A stretch of DNA of 64,000 nt from Microbacterium abyssi (GTDB lineage Bacteria; Actinomycetota; Actinomycetes; Actinomycetales; Microbacteriaceae): the NCBI RefSeq assembly GCF_015277895.1, contig NZ_CP063815.1, forward strand, positions 1,798,001 through 1,862,000. The letters run 5' to 3'. The translations under genes were made by a program, and so were the position numbers. Numbering within the stretch: position 1 is the first letter of the stretch; every line of letters begins with the position of its first letter. This document shows positions 1 to 9,127 of this stretch, in pieces. The notes under the pieces were generated by a model. The model was not told where the DNA came from. It saw nothing but the letters and a program-made list of their open reading frames with translations, and ran no database searches.

Positions 1-2
1 GG

Positions 3-1535
3 ACGACGTTCAACGCCATGGAGAAGACCTGGGCGTACCGTCAGGACCAACTGCCCTCCACCCACCCCATCACGGCCGAGATCAACGACCTCGAAGACGT
101 TCAGGTGAACTTCGACGGCATCACCTACGCCAAGGGCGGATCGGTGCTCAAGCAGCTCGCCGCCTGGGTGGGCATCGACGCCTTCTTCGCGGGCGTCGGC
201 CAGTACTTCCAGAAGCACGCGTGGGGCAATACGGAGCTGAGCGACCTGCTCACCGAGCTCGAGGCCACCAGCGGCCGTGAGCTCGGCACCTGGTCGAAGA
301 AGTGGCTCGAGACGGCAGGAGTCAACACCCTGTCCCCGGTCATCGCCGAGGACGCGGACGGCGTCATCTCGCGCTTCGCGATCACCCAGACCGCGCCGGC
401 CGACTACCCGACCATCCGCCCGCACCGCCTCGGCATCGGCTTCTACAACCTCGACGGCGGCGCGCTCACCCGCACGCACTACGTCGAGATCGACGTGGAC
501 GGCGACCGCACCGAGGTTCCCGAGCTGCAGGGGCACAAGCGCCCCGACCTCGTGCTGCTCAACGACAACGACCTCGCCTACGCGAAGATCCGCCTCGACG
601 AGCGCTCGCTCGAGACCGCCATCGCCCACCTGGCCGAGGTCTCGGACCCGCTGGCGCGGTCCCTCATCTGGGGTGCGGCCTGGGATCAGACCCGCGACGC
701 CGAGAGCACGGCATCCGATTACATCGATCTCGTGCTCGGCAACATCGGCCGCGAGACCGAGTCGACCACCGTCCGCACCACGCTGGCGCAGCTGCGCACC
801 GCCGCGAACCTCTACGTGGCGCCGGCAGACCGCGACACGGCACGTCTCAAGGTCGCCGACGGCCTCTGGGATCTCGCGCAGAACGCCGCGGCGGGCAGTG
901 ACAGCCAGCTGCAGTTCGTCACCGCGTTCGCGGCGTCGCTGGTGAACCACGAGCACGCCGGCATCGTCGGTCGTCTGCGCTCCGGAGAGGAAGCACTCCC
1001 CGGTCTCGAGATCGACACCGACCTGTCCTGGCAGCTGCTGGTCGGCCTGGCGTCGATCGGCGCCACCGACGCCGCCTCCATCGACGCCGCACTCTCCGCG
1101 GACAACACGTCCAAGGGTGCGGAGTTCGCAGCGCAGGCCCGGGCCGCACTGCCGACGGTCGAGGACAAGCGCGTCGCATGGGCATCGCTGGTCGACAACG
1201 CCGACCTGCCGAACACCATCGTGCGCTCGGCGGCCCTCGGCTTCGTGCACGCGAACAGCACCGCGGTGCTCGGCGAGTTCGTGCAGAGTTACTTCGACAT
1301 GCTCGTCCCGGTGTGGGAGTCGCGCACGTACCAGATCGCGAACTACCTGATCGTCGGCCTCTACCCCACCACGCTGGCCGACGTCCAGCTGCGTGATGCG
1401 ACGCGCGCCTGGCTGTCCGCCAACGCGGACGCCGCGCCCGCGCTTCGCCGTCTGGTCAGCGAGGGACTCGCCGACGTCGAGCGTGCCCTGAGCGCTCAGG
1501 CCACGGATGCCGAGGAGCCCGAACCGGTCGCCTGA
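3..1535 (+). CDS. pepN: Aminopeptidase N (M1 family), C-terminal part, 5' end outside window
   Basis: This is the last ~510 residues of an actinobacterial M1 zinc aminopeptidase, which removes N-terminal residues from peptides in the cytoplasm. The frame is already open at base 3, so the ATG at 18 is an internal methionine. The visible part begins in the catalytic domain just after the zinc site: the GITYAKGGSVLKQL stretch at about residues 39-52 is typical of the family, followed by the helical ERAP1_C-like C-terminal domain. The HExxH zinc motif and GAMEN motif would lie upstream of the window. The protein ends in an acidic, proline-containing tail (EEPEPVA). No clear terminator is seen before the next gene. 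Confidence 0.9.
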   Translation, partial: TTFNAMEKTWAYRQDQLPSTHPITAEINDLEDVQVNFDGITYAKGGSVLKQLAAWVGIDAFFAGVGQYFQKHAWGNTELSDLLTELEATSGRELGTWSKKWLETAGVNTLSPVIAEDADGVISRFAITQTAPADYPTIRPHRLGIGFYNLDGGALTRTHYVEIDVDGDRTEVPELQGHKRPDLVLLNDNDLAYAKIRLDERSLETAIAHLAEVSDPLARSLIWGAAWDQTRDAESTASDYIDLVLGNIGRETESTTVRTTLAQLRTAANLYVAPADRDTARLKVADGLWDLAQNAAAGSDSQLQFVTAFAASLVNHEHAGIVGRLRSGEEALPGLEIDTDLSWQLLVGLASIGATDAASIDAALSADNTSKGAEFAAQARAALPTVEDKRVAWASLVDNADLPNTIVRSAALGFVHANSTAVLGEFVQSYFDMLVPVWESRTYQIANYLIVGLYPTTLADVQLRDATRAWLSANADAAPALRRLVSEGLADVERALSAQATDAEEPEPVA

Positions 1536-1561
1536 TTCAGCGTTCTGCGATACCCGCTCGC

Positions 1562-1567
1562 TAGAAT
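1562..1567 (+). promoter_or_regulatory. -10 hexamer TAGAAT, leaderless start of MscS-type gene
   Basis: TAGAAT is followed by exactly 6 nt (cgggag) and then the GTG start. No Shine-Dalgarno site fits upstream, so the transcript probably begins at or next to the start codon. Confidence 0.6.
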
Positions 1568-1573
1568 CGGGAG

Positions 1574-2662
1574 GTGCTGAACCTCCCGATTGAGACCACC
1601 CCGGAGCCGTCGGCGTTCCAGCTCTGGCTGCTCGACGTGTGGAACGGCACGCTCGCCTGGCTCATCGCAGCGGGCGAGAATGTGATCCACGTCGTCCTGA
1701 TCGTCGTCATCTGCGTGGTCATCGCCATCGTGCTGCGGCTGCTGATCCGGCGCATCGTGCACCGCATCGTGGACCGGGCGAAGTCCAAGGCGAACGTCGA
1801 CGACACGCAGGCTCTCGAGCGCTCTCCGCTCGCGGACATGCGCCTCGTCCAGCGCACGCGCACGCTCGGCACGATCCTGCAGAACATCGTCAACGTCGCA
1901 GTCGCCGTCGTCGCTCTCGTGCTGATCACTAACCGCCTCGCACCCGACCTGGTGGGCTCGCTCACGCTGCTGACCGCCGCGGTCGGCGCCGGGCTCGGCT
2001 TCGGCGCGCAGAACATCGTCAAGGACGTGCTCAACGGACTGTTCATCGTCGCCGAGGACCAGATCGGCATCGGAGACATGGTCGACATGGGGCTCGCGAG
2101 CGGGGTCGTCGAGTACGTCGCGGTGCGCATCACGCACGTGCGCGACGTGAACGGCACGCTCTGGTACGTCCGCAACGGCGAGGTCACCCGGATCGGGAAC
2201 ATGTCGCAGGGCTGGGCGCGCGCGATCGTGGACATCGGCGTGCCCGCGGACGCCGATGTGCCGGAGGTCGAGGCCGCTCTGCTCGAAGCCGCCGCGGGCC
2301 TCGCCAAGGACGCGAAGTGGCGCACCCGCATCATCGAGCGCCCCGAGGTGTGGGGCCTGGAGTCAGTGACCGGTGAGGCGCTCGTCATCCGCGTCGTCAT
2401 GAAGACCCGTGCGACGGCGATGGACGACGTCGCACGCGAGCTGCGCATGCGCCTGAAGGATGCCGTCCAGAGCCTCGATCTCGCGGTGCCGTCGCTCGAA
2501 TCCGTCATCCCCGAGGGCATCGCCGGCGCGCGGCGTGTGCGCGGAGCGAATCCGCCGAGGACGCGGCCCAACGCCGTCACCGGGGTGCCGCCCGCGGCGC
2601 GCGGCGTCTGGCGCAGGAAGAACCCGAAGCAGCACCCCGAACCTCCGGAGGCGACCGAATGA
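1574..2662 (+). CDS. Mechanosensitive ion channel family protein (MscS type)
   Basis: A 362-residue small-conductance mechanosensitive channel homologue, expected in the cytoplasmic membrane, where it releases solutes on osmotic downshock. A first hydrophobic helix lies at about residues 20-50 and two more at about 95-140. The pore-helix stretch AAVGAGLGFGAQNIVKDVLNG (about 136-156) is the hallmark of the MscS pore, followed by the beta-domain (DQIGIGDMVDMG, VRNGEVTRIGNMS). The C-terminal tail is basic and proline-rich. The GTG start is chosen because a -10 hexamer sits 6 nt before it. The stop overlaps the ATG of the downstream globin gene, so the two are translationally coupled. Confidence 0.88.
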   Translation: MLNLPIETTPEPSAFQLWLLDVWNGTLAWLIAAGENVIHVVLIVVICVVIAIVLRLLIRRIVHRIVDRAKSKANVDDTQALERSPLADMRLVQRTRTLGTILQNIVNVAVAVVALVLITNRLAPDLVGSLTLLTAAVGAGLGFGAQNIVKDVLNGLFIVAEDQIGIGDMVDMGLASGVVEYVAVRITHVRDVNGTLWYVRNGEVTRIGNMSQGWARAIVDIGVPADADVPEVEAALLEAAAGLAKDAKWRTRIIERPEVWGLESVTGEALVIRVVMKTRATAMDDVARELRMRLKDAVQSLDLAVPSLESVIPEGIAGARRVRGANPPRTRPNAVTGVPPAARGVWRRKNPKQHPEPPEATE

Positions 2663-3105
2663 CGTTCTACGACGAGGTCGGCGGCCAGGCGACGTTCGAG
2701 CGGATCGTCGGGGTCTTCTACCGCGAGGTCGCCCTCGATCCGGTGCTCAAGCCGATGTATCCCGAGGAGGATCTCGGACCGGCCGCCGATCGGCTGACGA
2801 TGTTCCTGGTGCAGTACTGGGGCGGGCCCACGACCTACGGAGAGCGGCGAGGGCATCCAAGACTGCGCATGCGCCACATGCCGTTCCGCGTCGATCCCGA
2901 CTCGCGCGACCGCTGGTTGCGCTGCATGCGGACCGCGCTCGACGAGGCGGAGCTGTCTCCGCTGCACGACGCGACGCTCTGGGACTACCTCGAGCGCGCC
3001 GCATATGCCATGGTGAATACGCTGCCGTCCGCCGCCTCCTCGCCGGGAGCGCGCCCGACGCTCGACGCCCGCAGCACCAGTCAGGATTCAACGGAGACCG
3101 CATGA
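2659..3105 (+). CDS. glbO: Group II truncated haemoglobin (GlbO-like)
   Basis: A 148-residue 2-on-2 globin. The N-terminal YDEVGGQATFERIVGVFYREV, the PMYPEEDLGPA segment, the QYWGGP motif at about residues 53-58 and the RHMPFRV segment carrying the proximal histidine (about 73-79) are characteristic of actinobacterial TrHbO. Family members bind oxygen or NO at haem and are linked to respiration or nitrosative stress. The gene overlaps the upstream channel gene and the downstream dehydrogenase gene by ATGA, so the three form one operon. The C-terminal ~25 residues are low-complexity and beyond the globin fold. Confidence 0.9.
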   Translation: MTFYDEVGGQATFERIVGVFYREVALDPVLKPMYPEEDLGPAADRLTMFLVQYWGGPTTYGERRGHPRLRMRHMPFRVDPDSRDRWLRCMRTALDEAELSPLHDATLWDYLERAAYAMVNTLPSAASSPGARPTLDARSTSQDSTETA

Positions 3106-4760
3106 CGACCACGCCCCTGTCCGCAGATGTTCTGGTGATCGGATGGGGGCTGGCAGGGCTCGTGGCAGCGTCCGAGGCCGCACGGCAGGGGCGCCGCGTG
3201 ATCATCGTCGACCAGGAGCCGCGATCGAACCTCGGCGGCCAGGCCTGGTGGTCTTTCGGCGGGCTGTTCTTCGTCGACTCGCCGGAGCAGCGGCGCATGG
3301 GCGTCAAGGACTCGCTGGAGCTCGCGAGGCAGGACTGGTTCGGAACCGCCGGCTTCGACAGGGACGAGGACGAATGGCCCAAAGCCTGGGCGGAGGCCTA
3401 CCTGCAGTTCGCCGCCGGTGAGAAGCGCGCCTGGCTGCGCGAGCGCGGCGTCGGATTCTTTCCCGTCGTCGGATGGGCCGAACGCGGAGGCTACGGCGCA
3501 TTGGGACCCGGCAACTCGGTGCCGAGGTTCCACATCACGTGGGGCACGGGACCGGGGATCGTCGCTCCGTTCGAGGAGGCCGTGCATCGTGCGGAGGATG
3601 CCGGCACTCTCACGATCCTTCCGCGTCACCGCGTGACCGATTTGACGCTCTCGAACGGCGCCGTGGTCGGCGCGCGCGGCGATGTGCTCGCCGACAGCCC
3701 GGCCGAGCGCGGTGTCGCCTCCTCGCGCGACGTGGTCGGGGCGTTCGAGATCTCGGCCGGTGCGACGATCGTGTCCTCGGGCGGCATCGGCGGCAACCAC
3801 GACCTCGTCCGGGCGGCCTGGCCCGACCGGCTCGGGACGCCGCCTGACCGGATGCTGTCCGGTGTGCCGGCGTACGTCGACGGCTCGATGCAGATCGTGT
3901 CGCAGGTCGCCGGGGCGCACCTCATCGGCGGCGACCGGATGTGGCACTATGTCGAGGGGATCCAGAACTGGGACCCGGTCTGGCCCATGCACGGCATCCG
4001 CATCCTCCCCGGCCCGTCATCGCTGTGGCTGGACGCGACGGGCAGGCGGCTTCCCGTGCCGCTGTTCCCCGGCTTCGACACGCTGGGGACGCTGGCACAC
4101 CTGCGCAGGACTGGCCACGACCACTCCTGGTTCATCACCTCGCGGCAGATCGTCGAGAAGGAGTTCGCGCTGTCCGGCAGCGAGCAGAACCCCGATCTGA
4201 CCGGCAAAGATGTCCCGCTGCTGCTGAAGTCCCGGCTGGCGAAGGGCCCGACCGGTCCCGTGCAGTCCTTTCTCGACGAGGGCGCGGACTTCATCGTCGA
4301 GGACGACCTGGATTCGCTGCTCGCGCAGATGGCCAGGCACGACGGCGGCGACCTGCTCGACCTGGAGCATGTGCGTCGTGAGGTCGTCGCCCGCGACCTC
4401 GAGATGGAGAACGACTTCACCAAGGACGCCCAGATCGGGATGCTGCGTTCCATGCGCGCGTACCGCGGAGACAAGCTCATCCGCACCGCGGCGCCTCACC
4501 GGCTACAGGATCCGTCCGCCGGCCCCATGATCGCCGTCAAGCTGCACGTGATCACCCGCAAGTCGCTGGGAGGCATCAAGACCGACCTGGACGGGCGAGC
4601 GCTGGGCGCCGACGGAGCGGTCATCACAGGCCTGTTCGCGGCGGGCGAGGCGAGCGGCTTCGGTGGCGGCGGCGTGCACGGCTACCGCGCTCTGGAGGGC
4701 ACGTTCCTCGGCGGATGCCTGTTCTCCGGACGGCAGGCGGGGCGCGCAGCGGCGCGCTGA
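3102..4760 (+). CDS. FAD-binding dehydrogenase (KstD / fumarate reductase flavoprotein-like)
   Basis: A 552-residue flavoprotein. The N-terminus VLVIGWGLAGLVAASEAA is a dinucleotide-binding Rossmann motif, with an acidic residue ending strand 2 (IIVDQEP). The C-terminal GLFAAGEASGFGGGGVHGYRALEGTFLGGCLFSGR (written here as landmarks GLFAAGEASGF and GTFLGGC) is the second FAD-contacting motif of the fumarate reductase / 3-ketosteroid-dehydrogenase superfamily. The substrate cannot be told from sequence. The ATG at 3102 overlaps the globin stop (ATGA); the frame is open further upstream but only as antisense-like read-through of the channel gene. Fusing the name to steroid catabolism would be unsafe, as no other steroid genes are nearby. 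Confidence 0.82.
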   Translation: MTTTPLSADVLVIGWGLAGLVAASEAARQGRRVIIVDQEPRSNLGGQAWWSFGGLFFVDSPEQRRMGVKDSLELARQDWFGTAGFDRDEDEWPKAWAEAYLQFAAGEKRAWLRERGVGFFPVVGWAERGGYGALGPGNSVPRFHITWGTGPGIVAPFEEAVHRAEDAGTLTILPRHRVTDLTLSNGAVVGARGDVLADSPAERGVASSRDVVGAFEISAGATIVSSGGIGGNHDLVRAAWPDRLGTPPDRMLSGVPAYVDGSMQIVSQVAGAHLIGGDRMWHYVEGIQNWDPVWPMHGIRILPGPSSLWLDATGRRLPVPLFPGFDTLGTLAHLRRTGHDHSWFITSRQIVEKEFALSGSEQNPDLTGKDVPLLLKSRLAKGPTGPVQSFLDEGADFIVEDDLDSLLAQMARHDGGDLLDLEHVRREVVARDLEMENDFTKDAQIGMLRSMRAYRGDKLIRTAAPHRLQDPSAGPMIAVKLHVITRKSLGGIKTDLDGRALGADGAVITGLFAAGEASGFGGGGVHGYRALEGTFLGGCLFSGRQAGRAAAR

Positions 4761-4764
4761 GCGG

Positions 4765-5445
4765 CTACTCGCTACCCGGACCGGCCGAGGATCCGGTCGA
4801 GCGCACGGCGGTGAGCCCGGAGGCCACCGGGCCACGCGCGAGCACGTGACCGCGGCGGAAGCCCAGCCGGGTCCAGCGGCCGGATACCGTGATCGGCACC
4901 CGCTCCTCGCCGGAGATGAAGCCGAACGCGTGTGCGGCGAAGGCGATGCCGCGCGGCAGACCCCGAAGGTCCTCGTCCGGCTCGCCCCAGATCGCGGCGC
5001 GCAGCGCGCGGACCGCCTCCTCGCCGGAGCCCGGAGTGGCGCCGCGGGCAACCGCGGAGATTCCCCACTGCGCGCGCTGAGCGATGGTCGCGGTATCCAG
5101 CTCTCCTGCCGTCGTCCAGCCGGCACGGGGCGGCGCAATGCCCGCCCAGGCGGGCGAGCGTGCGGTCTCGGGAAGCCGCAGCATCCGCTCGTCGTCGTCG
5201 CGAGACAGCTCGTCGACGACGAGGTCGCACTGCAGCTCGGGGTCGGCATGCACGATGCGCATGGCGAGGATCGTCGGAGTCTGATCGAACAGGCCCTGAG
5301 GCGCGAGCGCCGCGGCTGTCAGGGCCAGCACGCCGTCGGCGGCCTGCAGCCGGACGCCGTCGTCCGAGATCTGACCGGCCCGGCCCAGGAAGGTGAGCAC
5401 GTCGCTCGCGGTGTCGGAATCGGCGAGAACGAGGCGAGGCTGCAC
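4765..5445 (-). CDS. Conserved actinobacterial protein of unknown function
   Basis: A 226-residue soluble-looking protein I do not recognise. It has an alternating hydrophobic N-terminal half (VLTFLGRAGQI, VLALTAAAL) and an acidic middle (VVDELSRDDDERML), but no signal peptide, membrane helix or catalytic motif that I can name. The GTG at 5445 is chosen because a TAGTTT hexamer lies 7 nt before it; a longer reading to 5541 would run through the promoter of the divergent thioesterase gene. It ends 4 bp after the convergent dehydrogenase gene stops. Confidence 0.6.
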   Translation of the reverse strand: MQPRLVLADSDTASDVLTFLGRAGQISDDGVRLQAADGVLALTAAALAPQGLFDQTPTILAMRIVHADPELQCDLVVDELSRDDDERMLRLPETARSPAWAGIAPPRAGWTTAGELDTATIAQRAQWGISAVARGATPGSGEEAVRALRAAIWGEPDEDLRGLPRGIAFAAHAFGFISGEERVPITVSGRWTRLGFRRGHVLARGPVASGLTAVRSTGSSAGPGSE

Positions 5446-5452
5446 GCGTTCT

Positions 5453-5458
5453 AAACTA
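5453..5458 (-). promoter_or_regulatory. -10 hexamer TAGTTT before the 226-residue gene
   Basis: On the minus strand TAGTTT is followed by 7 nt and GTG, matching the leaderless pattern seen across the window within one base. Confidence 0.45.
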
Positions 5459-5515
5459 CCAAGGACGAGGTCTGAGATCCCCGGGGCTCGATACGAACCA
5501 GCAGTGAGGAGCGCC

Positions 5516-6397
5516 ATGAGCGCAGATGCACAGGCATCCATCGACGATCTGCTCGATGTGCTGGACCTCGACGAGAGTCAGGCGAGAACCACCGAGGACA
5601 TCTTCACCGGCCGGTCGCACGCGATGCCCACCGGTCGCATCTACGGAGGACAGGTGCTCGGGCAGTCGCTCCTCGCGGCCGAGCGCACGATGCCGCCGGA
5701 TCGCGCGGCGCACTCCATGCACGGGTACTTCCTGCGCCCCGGCGACTCGTCCCAGGGAATCACGATCGCCGTGGATCGCATCCATGACGGCCGGTCTTTC
5801 TCCACACGTCGCGCGCAGGCCTACCAGAACGGTGTCCCGATCTTCTCGATGATCGCGTCGTTCCAGGACGAGGCTCCCGGCGTCGAGCATGCGGAGCCTA
5901 TGCCCGCCGGCGTCCCCGCTCCCGAGGAGCTGACACCCGACGAGGTGCTTCTGGAGGGCGCCGATCCAGGCCTGCTGCGCATGCTCGCTCGGCGACCGGT
6001 GGACATCCGTCACGTCGAAGCGCCCCTCTACCTCTCGGCGGACGGCGAACCCGCACCGCATCAGGCGGTCTGGATGCGGTTGCGCGCGCCGATGCCGGAC
6101 GACCAGCGCCTGCACAGGGCCGCGCTGGCGTACCTGAGCGACATGACCATCCAGGAGTCGATTCTGCGGGCGCACGGCATCCAGTGGGCGACGCCCGGAC
6201 TCAAGGTCGCGAGCCTCGATCACGCGATGTGGTGGCATCGGCCTGCGCGGGTCGACGAATGGATGCTGTTCGCGCAGAAGTCGCCCAACGCCCGCGGCGG
6301 CCGGGGTCTGGCGACCGGGCGCATCTACACACGCGACGGCGTGCTCGCCGCCAGCGTGTCGCAGGAGATCATGATCCGGGTACCGGACGCGCGCTGA
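5516..6397 (+). CDS. tesB: Acyl-CoA thioesterase II (TesB family)
   Basis: A 293-residue double hot-dog thioesterase that hydrolyses acyl-CoA to free fatty acid and CoA in the cytoplasm. The GRIYGGQVLGQSLLAAERTM block (about residues 41-60), the HGYFLRPGD motif, and the C-terminal SLDHAMWWHRP segment (about 239-249), which carries the catalytic-site aspartate and histidine region, are typical TesB signatures. The length matches the family. The ATG at 5516 has a GTGAGGAGC ribosome-binding site at good spacing; the frame extends upstream without starting evidence. The gene faces away from the unknown 226-residue gene and is convergent with a second thioesterase gene. Confidence 0.92.
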   Translation: MSADAQASIDDLLDVLDLDESQARTTEDIFTGRSHAMPTGRIYGGQVLGQSLLAAERTMPPDRAAHSMHGYFLRPGDSSQGITIAVDRIHDGRSFSTRRAQAYQNGVPIFSMIASFQDEAPGVEHAEPMPAGVPAPEELTPDEVLLEGADPGLLRMLARRPVDIRHVEAPLYLSADGEPAPHQAVWMRLRAPMPDDQRLHRAALAYLSDMTIQESILRAHGIQWATPGLKVASLDHAMWWHRPARVDEWMLFAQKSPNARGGRGLATGRIYTRDGVLAASVSQEIMIRVPDAR

Positions 6398-6398
6398 G

Positions 6399-6896
6399 CT
6401 ACCTGCGGTGCGCGTAGGTGATCGGGTTGCCGATGTAGGGCGCCCAGACCTGCCGCATCTCGTCGTCGATCCTCGTCGGTCGTCCGGTCTCGGCATCCAC
6501 CAGCACCACGACGGCTGTCGAGCGCGCGTAGAGGACGCGCTCGTGGTTCGAGGGATCGTTGTACACCTCGTAGCAGACATCGATGCTCGAGCCGCCGAGC
6601 TTGCCGAACCACATCTGCACCTCCAGCGGACGCCGCTGGTAGGGCACTGGCGCGAAGTACTCGATCTCCTGACGGGCGATCAGCGTCAGCACGCCCTGAT
6701 CGATGCCGGATGCCAGCACCGCCGTGTCCGGGGCGTCCTCCCCCGGCCCTGCCTTCCAGAAGGCGCGCACGCGCGCCTCCTCGAGCAGTTTGAGCATCGA
6801 GGTGTTGTTGACGTGGTTGAACGCGTCCAGATCTCCCCATCGCAGGTGGATGGGGAGATGCAGACGCCGGCCCGATTCGGGCGTGGGATCAGTCAC
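6399..6896 (-). CDS. Acyl-CoA thioesterase, single hot-dog (4HBT/YbgC-like)
   Basis: A 165-residue hot-dog protein. The LRWGDLDAFNHVNNTSMLKLLEEAR block (landmarks WGDLDAFNHVNN at about residues 20-31) is the 4-hydroxybenzoyl-CoA thioesterase signature, with the catalytic aspartate in the D-x-D-x-x-x-H-V-N pattern. It probably hydrolyses an acyl- or aryl-CoA; the substrate is unknown. The GTG start lies inside the end of ettA (8 nt overlap), so it is likely co-transcribed with that gene. Its stop is 1 bp from the convergent tesB stop. Confidence 0.85.
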   Translation of the reverse strand: MTDPTPESGRRLHLPIHLRWGDLDAFNHVNNTSMLKLLEEARVRAFWKAGPGEDAPDTAVLASGIDQGVLTLIARQEIEYFAPVPYQRRPLEVQMWFGKLGGSSIDVCYEVYNDPSNHERVLYARSTAVVVLVDAETGRPTRIDDEMRQVWAPYIGNPITYAHRR

Positions 6897-8568
6897 GCGT
6901 CAGCTTGCGGTGCGTGGAGCGGTGGGGGTTCGCGGCGTCGGGGCCGAGGCGCTCGATCTTGTTCTTCTCGTACGCCTCGAAGTTGCCCTCGAACCAGTGC
7001 CACTGCGCGGGGTTCTCGTCGGTTCCCTCGTAGGCGAGGATGTGGGTCGCGATGCGGTCTAGGAACCACCGGTCGTGGGTGATGACCACGGCGCAGCCGG
7101 GGAACTCGAGCAGCGCGTTCTCGAGAGAGCTCAGGGTCTCGATGTCGAGGTCGTTGGTGGGCTCGTCGAGGAGCAGCAGGTTGCCGCCCTCCTTGAGCGT
7201 CAGCGCGAGGTTCAACCGGTTGCGCTCGCCACCGGAGAGGATGCCGGCCTTCTTCTGCTGGTCCGGTCCCTTGAAGCCGAACTTCGACACGTAGGCGCGC
7301 GAGGGGATCTCCGTCTTGCCGACCGTGATGAAGTCCAGGCCGTCCGACACGACCTCCCAGAGGTTCTTGTCGGGGTCGATGTTCGCGCGGGACTGGTCGA
7401 CGTAACTGATCTTGACCGTCTCGCCGATCTTGAGGTCTCCGCCGTCGAGGGGTTCGAGACCGACGATCGTCTTGAACAAGGTCGTCTTCCCGACGCCGTT
7501 CGCGCCGATGATGCCGACGATGCCGTTCGGCGGAAGGCTGAAGCTCAGTCCGTCGATGAGCACGCGGTCTCCGAAGCCCTTCTTGAGCTTCTTGGCCTCG
7601 ATCACGACGCTGCCCAGCCGCGGGCCCGCGGGGATCTGGATCTCCTCGAAGTCGAGCTTCCTGGTGCGCTCCGCCTCGGCAGCCATCTCCTCGTAGCGGG
7701 CCAGACGTGCCTTCGACTTGGTCTGACGGCCCTTGGCGCTGGAGCGCACCCACTCGAGCTCGTCCTTGAGCCGCTTGGCGAGCTTGGCGTCCTTCTTGCC
7801 CTGGACGTCGAGACGCTCGGCCTTCTTCTCCAGGTAGGTGGAGTAGTTGCCCTCATAGCCGATCAGGCGGCCACGGTCGACCTCGGCGATCCACTGCGCG
7901 ACATTGTCGAGGAAGTACCGGTCGTGGGTGATGGCGATGACCGCGCCCTTGTAGGCCTGAAGATGCTGCTCGAGCCACAGCACGCTCTCGGCGTCGAGGT
8001 GGTTGGTGGGCTCGTCCAGCAGCAGGAGGTCGGGCTTCTGGAGCAGGAGCTTGGCGAGGGCGACGCGGCGCTTCTCACCACCGGAGAGCGGTGCGATGGA
8101 GGCGTCGCCCGGCGGGGTGCGCAGCGCGTCCATGGCCTGCTCGAGCTGCGAGTCGAGGTCCCAGCCGTCCGCGGCGTCGATCTCCTCCTGCAGAACGCCC
8201 ATCTCGGCGAGCAGGGTGTCGAAGTCGGCATCCGGGTCGGCCATCTGCGCCGAGATCTCGTTGAAGCGGTCGAGCTTCGCCTTGATCGCGACGCCCTCCT
8301 GGATGTTCTCCAGCACAGTCTTGGACTCGTCGAGCTCGGGCTCCTGCATGAGGATGCCGACGCTGAAGCCCGGGGTGAGCTTCGCCTCGCCGTTCGACGG
8401 CTGGTCGAGACCGGCCATGATCTTGAGGATCGTCGACTTGCCGGCACCGTTCGGGCCGACCATGCCGATCTTCGCTCCAGGGAGGAACGACATCGTCACG
8501 TCATCGAGGATGAGCTTGTCGCCCACCGCCTTGCGCGCACGAACCATCGAGTAGATGTACTCAGCCAC
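6889..8568 (-). CDS. ettA: Energy-dependent translational throttle protein EttA (ABC-F)
   Basis: A 559-residue soluble protein with two ABC ATPase domains. Walker A GPNGAGKST (about residues 38-46) and signature LSGGEKRRVALAKLL with LLLDEPTNHLD are in domain 1; GANGVGKTT and LSGGERNRLNLAL with LLLDEPTNDLD are in domain 2. The linker between them holds the charged arm that separates EttA-type factors from transporters. EttA binds the ribosomal E site and gates the first elongation step according to ATP/ADP. The GTG start is preceded by AAGGAG, so this gene has a leader. Confidence 0.93.
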   Translation of the reverse strand: MAEYIYSMVRARKAVGDKLILDDVTMSFLPGAKIGMVGPNGAGKSTILKIMAGLDQPSNGEAKLTPGFSVGILMQEPELDESKTVLENIQEGVAIKAKLDRFNEISAQMADPDADFDTLLAEMGVLQEEIDAADGWDLDSQLEQAMDALRTPPGDASIAPLSGGEKRRVALAKLLLQKPDLLLLDEPTNHLDAESVLWLEQHLQAYKGAVIAITHDRYFLDNVAQWIAEVDRGRLIGYEGNYSTYLEKKAERLDVQGKKDAKLAKRLKDELEWVRSSAKGRQTKSKARLARYEEMAAEAERTRKLDFEEIQIPAGPRLGSVVIEAKKLKKGFGDRVLIDGLSFSLPPNGIVGIIGANGVGKTTLFKTIVGLEPLDGGDLKIGETVKISYVDQSRANIDPDKNLWEVVSDGLDFITVGKTEIPSRAYVSKFGFKGPDQQKKAGILSGGERNRLNLALTLKEGGNLLLLDEPTNDLDIETLSSLENALLEFPGCAVVITHDRWFLDRIATHILAYEGTDENPAQWHWFEGNFEAYEKNKIERLGPDAANPHRSTHRKLTRD

Positions 8569-8626
8569 CGGAAACCGCTCCTTATGTAGGCGTCGAAGAT
8601 CGACACTCCAGCCTACCGGCTGCGCA

Positions 8627-9127
8627 TCACCAGTCGATCGGGCGCGTGTCGCCGACCAGGCAGCGCCCCTCTGCGAGCTGGTCCATCACCACCGTCAGCG
8701 GCTCTCCCGTCGACGGGCCGACCTGGCCTACCAAGCACGCGTCGTCGCCCCACCGGACCGAGAACTGCATGCTCTCGACGGCGTTCCCGACGGTCGTGAG
8801 GTCCTGCGTGACCTGCATGTCGCCCTTGTCGAATCCTGCGGCTACGAACGCATCGATGTACGCCCGGCCGGACGAACTCCCCGATTCCTCCCATACCTTG
8901 GCGGTGACGGCGTCGAACAGCGGCAGGTTGTCCTCTGCTGTTCCGTCGGGGTGCAGCACCGGACCGTCGGGCGTCGGGCTCGGTGCCGGAGACGCGGTCT
9001 CGGATGCTGCCGGCGCGGGCGTCGGCGACGGCCCGGTTTCCGGGGTGCACGCCGCCAGGCCCAATGCTCCGGTCAACATCAACGCAACGGTGACGAACGT
9101 TCGGGTGGTGGAGAGTCGACGAGGCAC
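8627..9127 (-). CDS. Small lipoprotein (DUF6993-like)
   Basis: A 166-residue predicted lipoprotein. A basic start (MPRRLSTTR), a hydrophobic core and the lipobox LAAC put the lipidated cysteine at residue 27. It is followed by a Pro/Ser/Thr/Ala-rich spacer (about 28-55) and a ~100-residue globular domain with two cysteines (ACLVG, RCLVG) that could form a disulfide outside the membrane. I associate this shape with DUF6993 proteins of Microbacteriaceae but cannot confirm it. The GTG start lies 6 nt after TAGGAT and inside a perfect 15-bp inverted repeat. Confidence 0.8.
   Translation of the reverse strand: MPRRLSTTRTFVTVALMLTGALGLAACTPETGPSPTPAPAASETASPAPSPTPDGPVLHPDGTAEDNLPLFDAVTAKVWEESGSSSGRAYIDAFVAAGFDKGDMQVTQDLTTVGNAVESMQFSVRWGDDACLVGQVGPSTGEPLTVVMDQLAEGRCLVGDTRPIDW

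Noticed and set aside
3102..4760. Naming the FAD dehydrogenase as a 3-ketosteroid dehydrogenase
   Set aside because: The fold is shared with fumarate reductase and several other enzymes, and there are no other steroid-catabolism genes in the window.
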